Positions 1 to 11,700 of a stretch of 64,000 bases of DNA are shown here, piece by piece; position 1 is the stretch's first letter, and each line of letters starts with the position of its first letter. The DNA lies in contig CM076848.1 in the NCBI GenBank assembly GCA_039519185.1, positions 189,664,003 to 189,728,002 of the forward strand, given 5' to 3'. The position numbers were made by a program, and so were the translations under genes. The stretch comes from Astragalus membranaceus. Lineage: Eukaryota; Streptophyta; Magnoliopsida; Fabales; Fabaceae. The notes beneath the pieces were generated by a model. The model ran no database searches, was not told the origin of the DNA, and was given only the letters and a program-made list of their open reading frames with translations.

Positions 1-1017
1 CTAACAACACTCTCTTTAGCACTCTCCTACAAACACTCACTCTATGATTGGTTGAAAGTAATATATTACCAAATGAAACTTGTGCTCTCTACCTAGCTTA
101 TGCCTATGACCTCTACACGTCACATCACCGTGAGCCTTCCACTTCCATGGCAGAAGCACCTCCATCAGTTCCTGCACAAGCCACAACAATGGCAGCCATG
201 GTTCCATCCCCTGTGCAGAACGATTCCATCATAATCTCTTTTGCACTGCTCTGTTCCAGCACCTCTGATCAAATCAGAACGCTAATGGAGGTTCTTCTAC
301 TCACGACATAGTAGTTGTTCGTGATCGTTCATGACAATGTTAGCACGCATCCCAGATGACATTAAGATAGACACCATTAAAACAGTTGATTCAGCCACCT
401 CCAATTCACTTAGTTTATCCCTCTAGTATGCATCTTGATGGCATCTGGTATGTGTGCCAGCATTGTCATGTTGATGCCGTTGGTTTGGGTTCTAGCTGGT
501 GGACATCTTGTGACCACGGCGTATTCTTACAACTTGCAGGAAGACTAGAATATTCATATAGACTGTGCTTCCAAAGATGTTGGTAATCAGAGGATGTGAG
601 GGGTAAATGTCATAGGCATAAGACAGGTAGATAGCATAAGTTACAGAAGGCAACAAATTGTTTTGAATCTTTGATAAAAGATATTAAATGAAATATACTA
701 GTGCAGTCTTTATAAAAGAACAACCTACCACTAATGCCTAACTAACTAGCTACTTAGAAATCAACTAACTCATTCGGTAACAATAGGGACACCAAACTAG
801 GAACAATCCCCTTAATGAATAGACTGGTTTTTGCAACATTGAAGCCAGAAACCATATTTGATAGAATGCTTAAAGGATAAAGTATATAAACAATCCAGGA
901 TAAGTATATTACAATCTACAACCAAACACACATAGAGAACAATCAACAGACTTCACACCTGATATTAGTGATAAGGTGCATAACTTAATAAAAACTATCG
1001 AGTCTAATGCAACATAC
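1..1017. other. Probable intron of the SEC14-like gene, with imperfect inverted repeat
   Basis: This stretch follows the donor site of the last visible SEC14-like exon, and I found no further exon of that gene in it, so the gene probably continues beyond base 1. Two arms, about 82-129 and 589-636, are similar in inverted orientation (both contain CTTATGCCTATGAC), roughly 39 of 48 positions by eye. The sequence between them shows short degenerate reading frames but no family I can name. It may be a decayed mobile element inside the intron. Confidence 0.45.
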
Positions 1018-3444
1018 CAAGCCCTGTACATCCAATATTGTTGTTGTCGAAAAAATCTGTCTCTTTGCTGCAATGGAACATGCTGGAAATTTCTCCTGCA
1101 GAGCCCTCTCAAACTCCTGGACATGATATTTCAAATAACGATCCATTGTGGTGATACGCATCAAGCGGCTTGGATGAGCTTTCCCAAGCCTCTCAATATA
1201 AACTGGCCTACCTTCCCTATCGACTCCATGATACCCTTGAGGGTAATACTGCAATACCTCTTCTAGCTCTTCAAATTCAAAATCCTTCAAAGATAATTAT
1301 CACGTTAGAGGCAAATAAAACAGTATCAATCATAGCATCGGGCACATGCTGATGCTGAAACATTCAAATTACCCAAACACACAAGCTCAATTTATTCTAG
1401 TAGATATATTGAGAGATATATTTTTGACAGTATTAACAACTAAAGTGTCATATAACATTTTCAGACATTGGAAATGTGCAGAAGACAACTATAATTTGTA
1501 GATTCATAAAAGTTTGAATATCATTTTTATTGTTTTTTATCACGTACGTAATTATCTATTTTGTAAAAAAGTTTAATATTTTTATGAGTTAAGTATGTTT
1601 TTTGCCCCTATAAAATTTGTATTTTTTGATTTTAGTCTCTTAAAAAATTTCATCTATTTTTGGTTCCCCAAGTTTTTTCATGTCTGCAGTTTTAGTCTCT
1701 CATGGTTTTTAGTAGCACTTTTTTGGTTCTTTTATTTTGCTTCTAAACGCTATTAAAATTCATGAGAGACCAAAAACTGCTAATGAAAAAAACATGAGGA
1801 CCAAAAGTAAGTAAAAATTGTTTGAAGGACTAAAACAAAACAACCCAAATTTTATAGAGACTAAATACATATTTAACCCTATTTTTATTCTATGAAGTAT
1901 TTAATGTAGATTATATTATTGTCCCCATGGAAGAAAGTTTCTAGATCCGCCACTGTCGGGGCGGGTTTTGCATCCCCCGTCCTCGTCCCTATCTCTATCG
2001 GGGTCAGGTTTTGCATCCTCCATCCCATGCCCAAACGGGGACGGGTTCCCCGCGGGTACTCATTTCCGCCACTAAGTTATAGAAAAAATTAAAAAAATTA
2101 TATTTATGATAATTATTATACAATGAAAAAATAAAATTAAAAGTATTAAGATAGACCTTTCTATTAAAAATAGATCAAAATTAAAAATAAACAAAATCAA
2201 TGAAACAAAATGAATGAGTATATATAAATAAAAGAAAATAAAATAAACAATTAATATTTTGTCGAGCGAGTTCGAGGCGGGGGCGGGGCGGGTATCAATA
2301 TCCCCAAATCCATCCCCGTCCCCGGTCAAAGCGGGTTCTCTGTCAAACCCGGGTTGGGGTCGGGTGGTACCCACGGGTTCGGGTTTGGTTGCCATGCGTA
2401 TTATGTCAGATATCAGCTCTCTTCAAAGGTTAAGCAGTTAATTGAGGGCTTGAAGTATAGACAATGCATGTTTGTTCCTTATGATGGAGTCCAAGTTTTA
2501 TTTAGAAAATGGGGATGGAACTCTTGACCACTTTCTTAGTCATAAAGCCCAAATACCATATCAAGGACCACTTGTTGCCAAAATTTGAGCTTTAGTGTGG
2601 AGGCTCATGAATGATTATATATCTAAACTATTATAATTTATAATCCACAAAAACTGAAGGGATCCTAATTTTCATTTTGCTACACTGAAACCTTTTGTGG
2701 TCTAAAGCAACTACATCACTTATGGCAATTACATAAGTTGGTATCATTACCTCAAGGATGGTATCAGTTCCATATTCCTTTCGCCACATAAGCATTTCTT
2801 CCCACATCTGAATTGTCATTTCAATATTAAAATCCCTAGCTTTAAGAAACCTACCGGGTATTAGAGAGCGACAAGAGTCAGTGTGAGCAAAAAGAAACTT
2901 GCTATTTATTACAACATACTTGACATTCCTTTAAACAGCAAAACAAATAATTGAGAAACAATTCTCCAAGGCATCTGAGCTAAATATCCATTTAGTGATA
3001 GAATTTGAATGGATTAAAGAACTACCTCAGCAATGTATGATAATCATCATGCCTTGGGGGTAAAGATCCGCTCTCAATAAGTCTTTGGCGCAATTCAAGG
3101 ACAGCAGTCTCCTCTCGCGCATCTCTCACATCCTCAATGGACACTGCTGGAACCCTATAATCAATTTTCCTTTTGCCTCTTTTCTTAAGGGAATGAGTGA
3201 ATTTAGAAGAAGCATTCATTGCCTTTTTCTTGAGTGTTCCAATTTTAGAATACTGTCGCCTCTCATCTTCCGACATCTCAACATCCGATCTCCTCTCCCT
3301 AATTTCATCATTACTACATTGCCCTTCAAATCCTTTCACAGCAACAAGAAGATCAGTTTTTTTCACACTCACAAAATCACGCCAATCACAACACACCAAA
3401 AACCATAAAAAAAGACCAAAGGAATAGCAGATTATACCTGACAT
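1018..3444 (-). CDS. SEC14-like phosphatidylinositol/phosphatidylcholine transfer protein (SFH type), 5' part
   Basis: Proteins of this family move phosphatidylinositol and phosphatidylcholine between membranes and support phosphoinositide signalling. Four coding exons splice in frame with GT-AG borders: 3438-3444 (ATG plus 4 nt), 3026-3332, 2751-2850 and 1018-1284, giving 227 residues before the next intron. The tiny first coding exon gives an MSG-F-E-G start, as I remember it for plant SFH proteins. Residues 1-60 are basic and acidic, with a KKK-x-x-KFTHSLKKR region. A CRAL-TRIO N-terminal helix region (HDDYHTLLRFLKARDF, WRKEYGTDTILE) comes next. The lipid-binding domain starts at about residue 140 (YYPQGYHGVDREGRPVYIERLG, in two blocks) and ends at TTTILDVQGL. 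The rest of the SEC14 domain and any C-terminal nodulin domain would lie left of base 1. I see no frameshift or stop in these exons. Intron 1285-2750 carries two MITEs. Confidence 0.9.
1586..1879. mobile_element. Mutator-type MITE in SEC14-like intron
   Basis: A 294-bp non-coding element has inverted ends (left GTTAAGTATG..., right complement GGGTTAAATATG..., followed on both sides by CTATAAAATTT). It is flanked by a 9-bp direct repeat, TATTTTTAT, at 1577-1585 and 1880-1888. Inverted ends plus a 9-bp target duplication fit the Mutator superfamily. It carries no transposase, so it must have been moved by enzymes made elsewhere. Confidence 0.75.
1954..2400. mobile_element. Degenerate hAT-type MITE, relative of the 6213-6705 copy
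   Basis: The ends are rich in GGGGCGGG and GGGTACCCGCGG-like sequence around an AT-rich centre, and the whole aligns by eye with the intact copy at 6213-6705. The left terminus (AGGCATGGCAAC) is missing or degraded, the right terminus reads GTTGCCATGCGTA, and no clear target duplication remains. It is therefore older or damaged. It lies in the same SEC14-like intron as the Mutator-type MITE. Confidence 0.6.
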
Positions 3445-4600
3445 TTCTGTCCAACAGAAAACCAAAGACAGTTTACCCTAATTTTTGAATCAGGGAATCA
3501 AATTCACAGCAATCTCCTTCATATTTTGCTTCTTCAGATTCTACCACATACAAATACAAATAAATAAATAAATAAATTTCATATCAAAATCAAACTCCTT
3601 CATAAATTACATTTTCCTAATTGATGAAAAGATAAATTTAACTAATGAAATATACGCAACCGCTACATAGAGTCATAGACTACTTGTTCATCACTATCAA
3701 GCTAATTAATTAAAATTATTACTATTACTATATAAAATCTTAAAAATACAAAAATAAAAAATACTGAGTTATTAATTAGGTAAATTACAATAATCTAGAG
3801 GTAAATCTAACAAAGTGCAAAAAAAATTGTCGTTTATGGTTGCATTTCTGTAGCTGTTTCATCACTGTTTCTTTCTCTCTCTTCTCTTCGAAACTCAATC
3901 AAATCAAATGCAGAGAGATAGAGATAGTGAACAAACCAAACGCTCAGATTCCAAAACGACTTGCCGTTTCGATATTTCCGACCTTCGATGACGATTGCCG
4001 TTTCAGCATTCCCAAGTATAAGTGAGCAATCGCAACGAAACGCAGAGCGTTCTTTTTTTTTTTGTTATAGATAGAGCTGAGCTCAAGAAAGAAAGAATTG
4101 AAGTTAGTTAATAATGAAAAGGCGTTATGAATAAGAAAGAAAAAAAAAGGAATCATACCATATGTTATGAATCAATTAAATATCATAGTTTTGGATCCGT
4201 GAATTGAAGAAGCTTGCATTTATTTATTTATTTATTTTAAAATAAACGCATTTAATTCAATTACTTTTTTTTTTTGCTTAATTTAATTCAATTACTTTTA
4301 TCACCACCATACCAATGCTTAGATTAGATCTCACATAACGTAACCGCAACTACTCTCCATTTTCATTCCAAACTGTCGTTTTAACATTTATTTTATTTTT
4401 ATAATAATAATACAACAAAAAGTAAAATTATATAATTATGATTATATAAGGGGATGTAAATGCATGCTTACCTTTTGGATTTTGGAATGAAGAAGAAGAA
4501 GAAAGAAACGCAATGGATTGGATTTGGAACTACTTTCTGTCTGTTTCCCTTTACTATTCTCCTCTCTTTCTTTTCTTTTTTGCTTTTTCTTCTTTTCATT
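3445..4600 (-). other. 5' untranslated region and leader intron of the SEC14-like gene
   Basis: On the minus strand a strong splice donor (AAAAG then GTAAGC, exon edge at 4472) ends a CT-rich leader exon at about 4472-4580. A plausible acceptor (GTTGGACAG) lies just before the start codon at 3444. This suggests a 5'-UTR intron of about 1 kb, common in this gene family. No TATA box is convincing; transcription probably starts near 4560-4600. Within the intron, 3860-4060 carries a TC-rich stretch and a short plus-strand frame beginning MQRDRD, which may be another leader or chance. Confidence 0.45.
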
Positions 4601-6204
4601 TCATTTTTTCCTATTCTTTTTTTTAAAACAACATAAAGTACATGCTTATTTTTTTTATAGAATGAATGTTCAAATTAATTCATTCTCCTAAAAATACAAA
4701 TTACCAACTTGATCTATATCAATTTTACTTGTAAGTCAAGTTAGTCCATTTAACATATTTTAGTCTTTGCTAAACTAGGTTCGGTCTATAAATCATTTTT
4801 AATTTTTTATTAGATGATGCTTAAAACAAATTTTAAGTTGAGGCGTTTTTTTAAAATGAGAAGTTTTAGATTTGAAAATTTTCACTATATGAGACATTTT
4901 TGTTTTCTAAAAACGAATGAGAAATCTTTTTGTTATTATTTACCTAAAGCTAGAACTTTAGTAACCTCATCTTTTGGTTAGAGACTAAGTCGACGGGTTC
5001 AACTCAAAATTTTCATTTTTAGTCTAAATTGGTGCCATATTATTAGTGTGCAGTATCCACTAGTTTTATCGATGATTAATTTACGTCGAAGAAGTGGCTG
5101 GCCACGAGTTTTGACTTTTGTTGCCCCATGTGCTTCTCCCCTCCCACCAAATTTGTCACACCCAAGGTTCGTTTTTTTTTATAAGCCAAGGTTCGTGATC
5201 GAGACCGTGTAGTTGGTTCTGAACCCAGTGGTGGACCTAGGACCCTAGGTCAGGAGGTGCAAAAAAATTCATTATAAAAAATCTTGGTTATTGTTTAATT
5301 TTTTTCAACTATCCTCACTCAATTTACTAAAATTAAGGAAGCAAATTGTCTAACTCCAAATTTTATTTAAGAGTAAATCGCCAAATTAGTCTCTAAGTTT
5401 ACACCTTCATCCTATTTAAGTCCTAAAGTATATAAAAAGAAAAAGTAGACCGTAAAAGTATCTGATATCGGTAAAATTACTTCCTAAAGTTTTATAAATA
5501 GTCCATTACTATTTACTATTTACTATTTTGTTTCTTAAAAATTGGATACCACGCACTAGTATTAATTAAATATCATTAAGCTTTCAAGTTATACTAGTTT
5601 GTTTAACCCAATGGCTGGCCACTAGTATTAATTAAATATCATTATGCTTTCAAGTTATACTGTTTTGTTTTGGGGGGTTATTTTTTCAACTGATGATTTA
5701 AGCTAATAAGGTAGAGTTTTGGACTAGAAATCAACCTAAACATTGAATTAAATGATATATGGTTAGGTTAGAGAAGGGTGAAATTCAAATTGATTGAATG
5801 AGGAATAATAAAAAGGAAGAGTGTGAAAGTTGAGAAGAGAAATAGTGTGAATTGTGAAGGTTCCAGCATCTGGCATGAAATGAGAGGCCCACCGAGAACT
5901 CGTGTCATGGCATCTTTTTGTGCTAAATGCTTTATTATTTATTATTTATTATTATTATATTTATTTATATAGTTTGTGGGGGTGACATGTGTCCACTTTT
6001 TCCTCTTTTTCAATTTGTGCTCCCTATGGCCTATACGTGTTCTATTCAGTCTTTTCTGTCTTTCTCTTTTTTTTCCTCTCCATTAGTTTTTCACTTTCCT
6101 TATATGCTCAATTCATATTTTTCATGGTTACAATTTGTTTATATTTTGAGCGATTAGGAATATTAAATAATTGTTTTTTAAGAAAATTATATTTGGAATT
6201 AACA
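4600..6204. other. AT-rich spacer with a 43-bp direct duplication
   Basis: I see no gene here. Positions 5554-5595 and 5620-5661 are almost identical direct copies (CACTAGTATTAATTAAATAT onward to AGTTATACT), about 24 bp apart. The stretch 5386-5520 resembles eroded MITE sequence (phrases like AAATTAGTCTCTAAG), but its borders cannot be fixed. Confidence 0.5.
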
Positions 6205-6212
6205 TTCTAAAA

Positions 6213-6705
6213 TAGGCATGGCAACGGGGCGGGTCGGGGGCGGGTTTGGCATTCCCCGTCCCCGCCCCTACCTCTATCGGGGTCGGGTTTTGCATCCCCC
6301 AACCCCGTCCCAAACGGGGACGGGTTCCCCGCGGGTACCCGTTTCCGCCACAATTTATAGGAAAAATACAAAAAATATATTTATAATAATTAATAAAATA
6401 AAATAAAATAATAATAATTATACAATGATAAAATAAAGTTAAAAGTATTAAAATAGATTTTTCTATAGGAAATAGATCAAAATTAAAAATAAACAAAATT
6501 TATGAAACAATATGAATGAGTAAATATGCATATAATAAAATAAAATAATTAATTTATGTTTTGTCGAGCGGGTTCGGGGCGGGGACGGGGTGGGTATCGA
6601 CATCCCCAAACCCAACCCCGTCCCCAGTCAAAGCGGGTTTTTCCCGTCAAATTCGGGGCGGGGTTGGGTGGGTACCCGCGGATTCGGGTTATGTTGCCAT
6701 GCCTA
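6213..6705. mobile_element. Complete hAT-type MITE with 8-bp target duplication
   Basis: The element is 493 bp, with perfect 13-bp terminal inverted repeats TAGGCATGGCAAC / GTTGCCATGCCTA. It is flanked by the 8-bp direct repeat TTCTAAAA at 6205-6212 and 6706-6713. The 8-bp duplication and TAG-type ends are diagnostic of the hAT superfamily. The outer ~130 bp on each side are GC-rich (GGGGCGGG, GGGTACCCGCGG) and the centre is AT-rich. It has no transposase. Confidence 0.85.
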
Positions 6706-6738
6706 TTCTAAAAACAAAATTATCAAAAGATAAAATCA

Positions 6739-6860
6739 AGGGTTAAATATGTTTTTAATTTCTATAAAATAAGAGATTTTTTTTGACAAAATAAAATAGG
6801 AGATTTTTATTTTTAGTTCTCAACATATTTTTCTTCAATTTTTAGACCACACTTATATCT
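6739..6860. repeat. Single end of a Mutator-type MITE family
   Basis: GGGTTAAATATG followed by CTATAAAAT matches the terminal sequence of the MITE at 1586-1879. Only one end is recognisable; the other appears to have been lost, and microsatellite DNA follows. Confidence 0.45.
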
Positions 6861-6919
6861 CTGTTTGTATTCTTGGTCCCGCTAATATCTTCTTTTACAC
6901 TTTTGATCTCCAAATCTAC

Positions 6920-7020
6920 TTCTATCTATCTATCTATTATATCTATTCTATCTATTATCTATCTATCTATTCTATCTATCTATCTATCTATTCTATTCTA
7001 TTATATTATATTATATTATA
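6920..7020. repeat. (TCTA)n and (TTATA)n microsatellites
   Basis: Runs of CTAT/TCTA with interruptions pass into TTATATTATA repeats. The short reading frames crossing this stretch are only translations of the repeat. Confidence 0.9.
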
Positions 7021-7225
7021 TTCTAAGAAAAAACCCCACCACCAATTTTACTAAAATAACCATAACTGAAAATTTTAACAAAACATCACTTAGGGTAAGT
7101 ACATAAATTATATTCTAAGAAAAACCCCCCACCACCAATTTTACTAAAATAACCATAACTGAAAATTTTAACAAAAAAGCAAACTGATCTATTATATTCT
7201 AAGAAAAACCCCACCACCAATATTT
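7021..7225. repeat. Tandem repeat of about 85-90 bp, two and a half copies
   Basis: The phrase CTAAGAAAAACCCC...CCACCACCAA recurs at about 7023, 7114 and 7198. The first two copies continue through TTTTACTAAAATAACCATAA. A linked phrase (GGGTAAGTACATAAATTA) occurs at about 7092 and again at about 7329, so the tandem block was itself rearranged. Confidence 0.7.
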
Positions 7226-7639
7226 AAAGACTATTTAAACTACTGATTAATATTTAAAACAGATATTTCTTATTGATAATCTACTATCTCTCATTTACTA
7301 TCTACTACAATATACCAATTTCACTTGGGGTAAGTACATAAATTACTAGCTAAAAACATATATACTTTTGGCAAAAAGCAAATTGACACAAGCGGACACA
7401 TAGAGAAAAAAGAAATGCAAGGTGAAAGAGAATTGAAATGACAAAGAAAGAGAGAAATGGAAAACAAAAAAATGCAAGAACCAAAACAAAAAAATGCAAG
7501 AACCCAAAAATAAAAAGCAGCCCTATAGAAAGAAATGAAATGAGAGAGATAGAAAGAGAATTGAAGGAATGTGAGAGAGAAGGGAGAGAGAAAAGAAAAC
7601 AATTTGGTAGAAAATATAAAGACTAGTATAAATCTATTA
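7226..7639. other. Purine-rich spacer, no gene seen
   Basis: About 7400-7620 is an AAAGAGA-rich, low-complexity tract that leaves both strands open without recognisable protein content. I see no gene. Confidence 0.5.
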
Positions 7640-8142
7640 TCTATCTTTTAACCACTAGCGAAAATTCCAAACTAACTTTTTAGTCTCTTAAAAAAAGAGA
7701 AAAAAAGAGGGTACTTAATAACTATTCAAATTATTAATAAATATTAAAAATTTACATGACAAATATTTGTCACTAGTAACTAAGAAAAGGAAAAATAACT
7801 GTCACTGATATATAAAAACACGGTATAAATATTTGTCATAGATAATTATAATTTTGAAGACTATTATAATCTACTAACTATTTTCTACTATGTACGATAA
7901 TCTATCAATCTACTAAAACTATCAATTTAACCACTGGCGAAAATTTCAAAATAACTTTTTAATTTCTTAGAAAAAAACAAGAAGACTATATGACTATTCA
8001 GACTACTGATTAATATTAAAAAAACACGTGACAAATATTTGTCACTAAAACCTAAAAATGGACAACTAACTGTCACTGATATATAAAAAAACGCGGGACG
8101 AATATTTGTCATTGATACCTAAAAATTGACAAATAACTGTCA

Positions 8143-8209
<67 letters not shown>

Positions 8210-8825
8210 ACATGGGATTTATATTTGTCATAGGCAATTATAATTTTTGAAGACTATTATAAGTCTACTATCTAACTTCTACTATCTACTATAATTTACC
8301 AATCTACTAAAACTAATCAATTTAACCACTAGCAAAAATTCCAAACTAACTTTTTAATCTCTTAGAAAAAAAAATGAGAAGACTTAATGACTATTCAAAT
8401 TACTAATAAATATTAAAAATACACGTGACAAATATTTGTCATTAATACCTAAAAAGGACAACTAACTGTAACCTGAAATATAAAAAAATACAGAACAAAT
8501 ATTTGTCACTGAAACCTAACAAAAGGACAAATAACTGTTATTGATATATAAAAAACACGAAACAAATATTTGTTTTTGATAATTATAATTTTTAAAGACT
8601 ACTATAACTCTACTATCTCCTTTCATCTAATAACCTATTAAAACTAAATTTAACCACTAGCAAAAATCTCAAACTAAGTTTTTAGTCTCTTAAAAATATG
8701 AGAAGACTTAATGAAAATTCAAACTACTGATAAATATTAAAAACTACGTTCCAAATATTTGTCCCATGTTTTTATATTTCAGTTACAGTTATTTGTCCTT
8801 TTTTAGGTATAAGTGACAAATATTT
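7640..8825. repeat. Tandem array of ~300-bp units centred on ACAAATATTTGT palindromes
   Basis: At least four diverged copies occur, near 7660-7870, 7925-8140, 8325-8540 and 8645-8770. Each has ACCACTAGCGAAAATT-like and GACTATTCAAA-like phrases followed by one or more GACAAATATTTGTC palindromes and TAACTGTCACTGATATATAAA. The final part, about 8751-8825, is an inverted copy of the same unit. An (AT)n run at 8145-8206 lies inside the array. Confidence 0.7.
8145..8206. repeat. (AT)n microsatellite
   Basis: About 31 uninterrupted TA dinucleotides lie inside the tandem array. Such a run can extrude a cruciform and is prone to length change. Confidence 0.95.
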
Positions 8826-8939
8826 GGAGGCTTAATGACATAGTTGCTCAGTCATATGGTTTGCTTACCGCCATGAGTCATGATCGCCACAACTGCCATG
8901 AGAAATTGATAAGATCAACTATGTCAGGAGGCTTAATGT

Positions 8940-9850
8940 GCTTACTTTAAAAAATGAGAACATTCCTAGCACCCCAAATTTTCCATAGAGTTATAACACA
9001 TAAGACTCCATGTTTTTGGATGGATTGTGTTGAAGCCACGTTAAAGGAACAAAGTCATTATTTGGCAATATAAAATTACCACTAAACATGCTTCTCCAAA
9101 CTTCATTGGCACTGCTGCAATGAAAGAAGCAATGCAGCAAGGTTTCCTCAAGTGATATACAACGAACACATGAAGCATCATTAAGAATATGGCGCTTCGT
9201 AAGGGTCTCACGAGTAGGCAATGCATTATGACAAAATTGCCACAAGAAAAACTGAATATTAGCAGGTATTTTTAGCTTCCAAAGCCACAACCAATCAGTG
9301 TTTTCTTGAGAATGGTTATTACCTGATAAAAGTATGTGATAGGCTGATTTTGCAGTGTAAGTACCTGAAAAATTAAAAGCCCACGTCCAAGAGTCCTGCA
9401 CACCTAACACTAACGTTGGTGCCAAGTTCAGAATATTATCTTTAGTAGCTTGAGGAATCTGAGTATACAAATCTTCAAGCCTCCATTAACCATCCACATA
9501 TATGTCCTTAAGCTGCAAATGAGTGTCATGGATATCTACAAATGGCAAGGTTGAAGCCAAAGTCGTTGTTGTGGCCCAACAATCATACCATATGCTAGAA
9601 TTACCCTCACCAAACTTGAACTGGAAACCTGTCATTAGCTTGTCACGAGCCTTCATCAAAGAATTCCAAGTACTAGAACCACCGGATTTTTTCACTCCAA
9701 GGAAAGATTGATGCTGAAAATACTTAGACTTCATGTCATTCACCCAAAGCTTGTGAGGTGCAGCATTAATATCCCATATCATCTTACCCAATAGAGCTGT
9801 GTTCTGATGGCGAGCAACCCTTACTCCCAAGCCTCCATCCCACTTCGGTC
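8940..9850 (-). pseudogene. LINE (non-LTR retrotransposon) ORF2 C-terminal fragment with zf-RVT domain
   Basis: The minus strand encodes the part of LINE ORF2 that follows the reverse transcriptase. KWDGGLGVRV is followed by NTALLGKMIWDI, FGEGNSSIWYDCW and the zinc-binding zf-RVT domain (TAKSAYHILL, WLWKLKIPANIQFFLWQ, LPTRETLTKRHI, CVRCISLEETLLHCFFHC). The frame is open from about 9847 to 9000 except for one TAA at 9486-9488. A frameshift near 9000 leads to a TLWKIWGARN-like segment ending at about 8950. Endonuclease and polymerase regions are absent, so this is a dead remnant. Confidence 0.85.
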
Positions 9851-11700
9851 TAGTAATTGTGCTTCATGACATTCTACCTGTTTTCTCTAATAACACTGAT
9901 AACATTAAAGAACTCCCCGAAAAGATCGTATGTGTTGTTGTGTAGGCCTCAATCCCTCCTTGGATGCGACATTTCATTAGACTCCCAATGCAACGCCAAG
10001 GGGTATTATCCTGGTTAGTTTTGGTTAGTTTTGCACGAAGTTGTCAATCAAACATATTCCTACTTTTCACCTCCGAAGACAACATCTATGAAGGTCTAGT
10101 AAATATGGCATCTTTGTATCTCTTGATCATTATTCCATAAAAGGCATAGACTAGAGAGTGACCATAAGTTCAATACAAGAAGACTTTTAAAACCACAACT
10201 TCCTTGTCACTCTTTCTACTCTCTTGGAGCTCTATATTTCCATTTGGAATAGTAGATTTCGTCATGTGTTTTACAAATCTTGAGAAGCTTATTAATTGTC
10301 GAGGCTGCTGCCAAAACTAAACATTTCCTACATAACCACAATATTAGTTCTCTTGTTACTATGCACATCATTTTTAAAGTTGGTATAAGAAAATTTTCCT
10401 CTCACATTATAACTGGTGTGTTTGACATTTTAGTCTACAGGGGTAAATTCATCAGTGTAAGCCAACTCATTGGTAGCACATATACCTATTATCTTGCTTA
10501 TTAGAAATATAACCCCTTCCACCCTTCCTAATGCCAACCCTAGTCACACAACCCTTTATTGGGGAATGGAGTCTTATTTTGGACTAGTATAACTTTGAGA
10601 AGCTTCAAGAGGATTTGAGAACAACTTTGGCACATCTATAAGCATCTAAGGTTATTCCCCCGACCCTAAAGCCCTGCTTTGTGTTGACTATGCAGAGGAA
10701 ATATTGTCACTAAGGTAGTGTTTTAAAACTTGGACCGGTGACCAACTCGATGAGTGTCACAAACAAGTAGGTCAATAGTTGAATAGCATGAAGAAGGTAA
10801 CAAAATATTTATAAATATTTGTAGCATAATACCAAGAATTAGTGTTAGGCACTGTACATGTTTAGTTGTAAATAATTTCATATTTGCCATAACTCAAAAT
10901 GAGATTACATGGTATAGGACAATGTGTGCCCAGGGAAAACGTGCATGCACTGGAAAGTTAATAACATTCTAAATTGGGCAACACCAGTAAATAAAAACAA
11001 AGTAAATTCGTGAGCCAAGTGTACCAAGTTTGACTAAGTTTCGACGAGTTTGACTAAGTCATGAGCATGTCCAATTCAATTGGTAGTAGGTGTTTAAAAA
11101 TGTAGGTACTTATCTCCTAGGTACAAGGTTCAATACCCACAAAAGGCAAAAACTCACAAGACTGTAAGATGCTCCACAACCACAAGATCATCACAACTAT
11201 GAAACAAGACTTTGTTTAATATTGGAAAATGCAAGAAAAACTGACTGTTTGAAGAAAAGAAACACATCACAAGATCTATAATCTACATTTGGTAATACAG
11301 AATGTCACCTATAAACGCATTGAAGTAGATAAAATATCTGCCTCACAATTTGGGTATAAACCAAAACCATATCAAAACTGTCATTGCAAGCTTGAATATA
11401 TATTAATAATAATAATAATAATGGTAATAATAATAAATTTGGTAAATATGCAACCAAACCGTCTAAACAACACAAAAAAGTAAATTTATCAAACTCAAGC
11501 GGACCTTTATACTTTACTACATGCTACCATCTTTAAACCTGAATGTAAACACACACTGCACATAGAACTGACACTATGGTGCCAGTGCCCCGACGGCAGT
11601 TTAGGGCATTCACAGACAGCATCACCTGTGACAACGGTAAGTGCTGTTGTAGAAAATTAACACAAGCTCCAAAAGCCTTTTACTCACCCTTTAACACAAT
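9851..11700. other. Spacer between LINE fragment and KH gene, including the KH gene's 3' UTR
   Basis: I recognise no gene. An (AAT)n-like stretch lies at 11403-11435. The last few hundred bases before 11701 should contain the 3' UTR and poly(A) site of the minus-strand KH gene, but no single signal stands out. Some of 9851-10260 may be more LINE debris. Confidence 0.4.

Noticed and set aside
3840..4025. Plus-strand gene start near 3908 (MQRDRD frame)
   Set aside because: It has a TC-rich leader-like context but only about 28 codons and no recognisable continuation; it lies in the presumed leader intron of the minus-strand gene.
10280..10504. 74-codon plus-strand frame
   Set aside because: No similarity to any known family, no splice or codon signals; treated as chance in spacer DNA.
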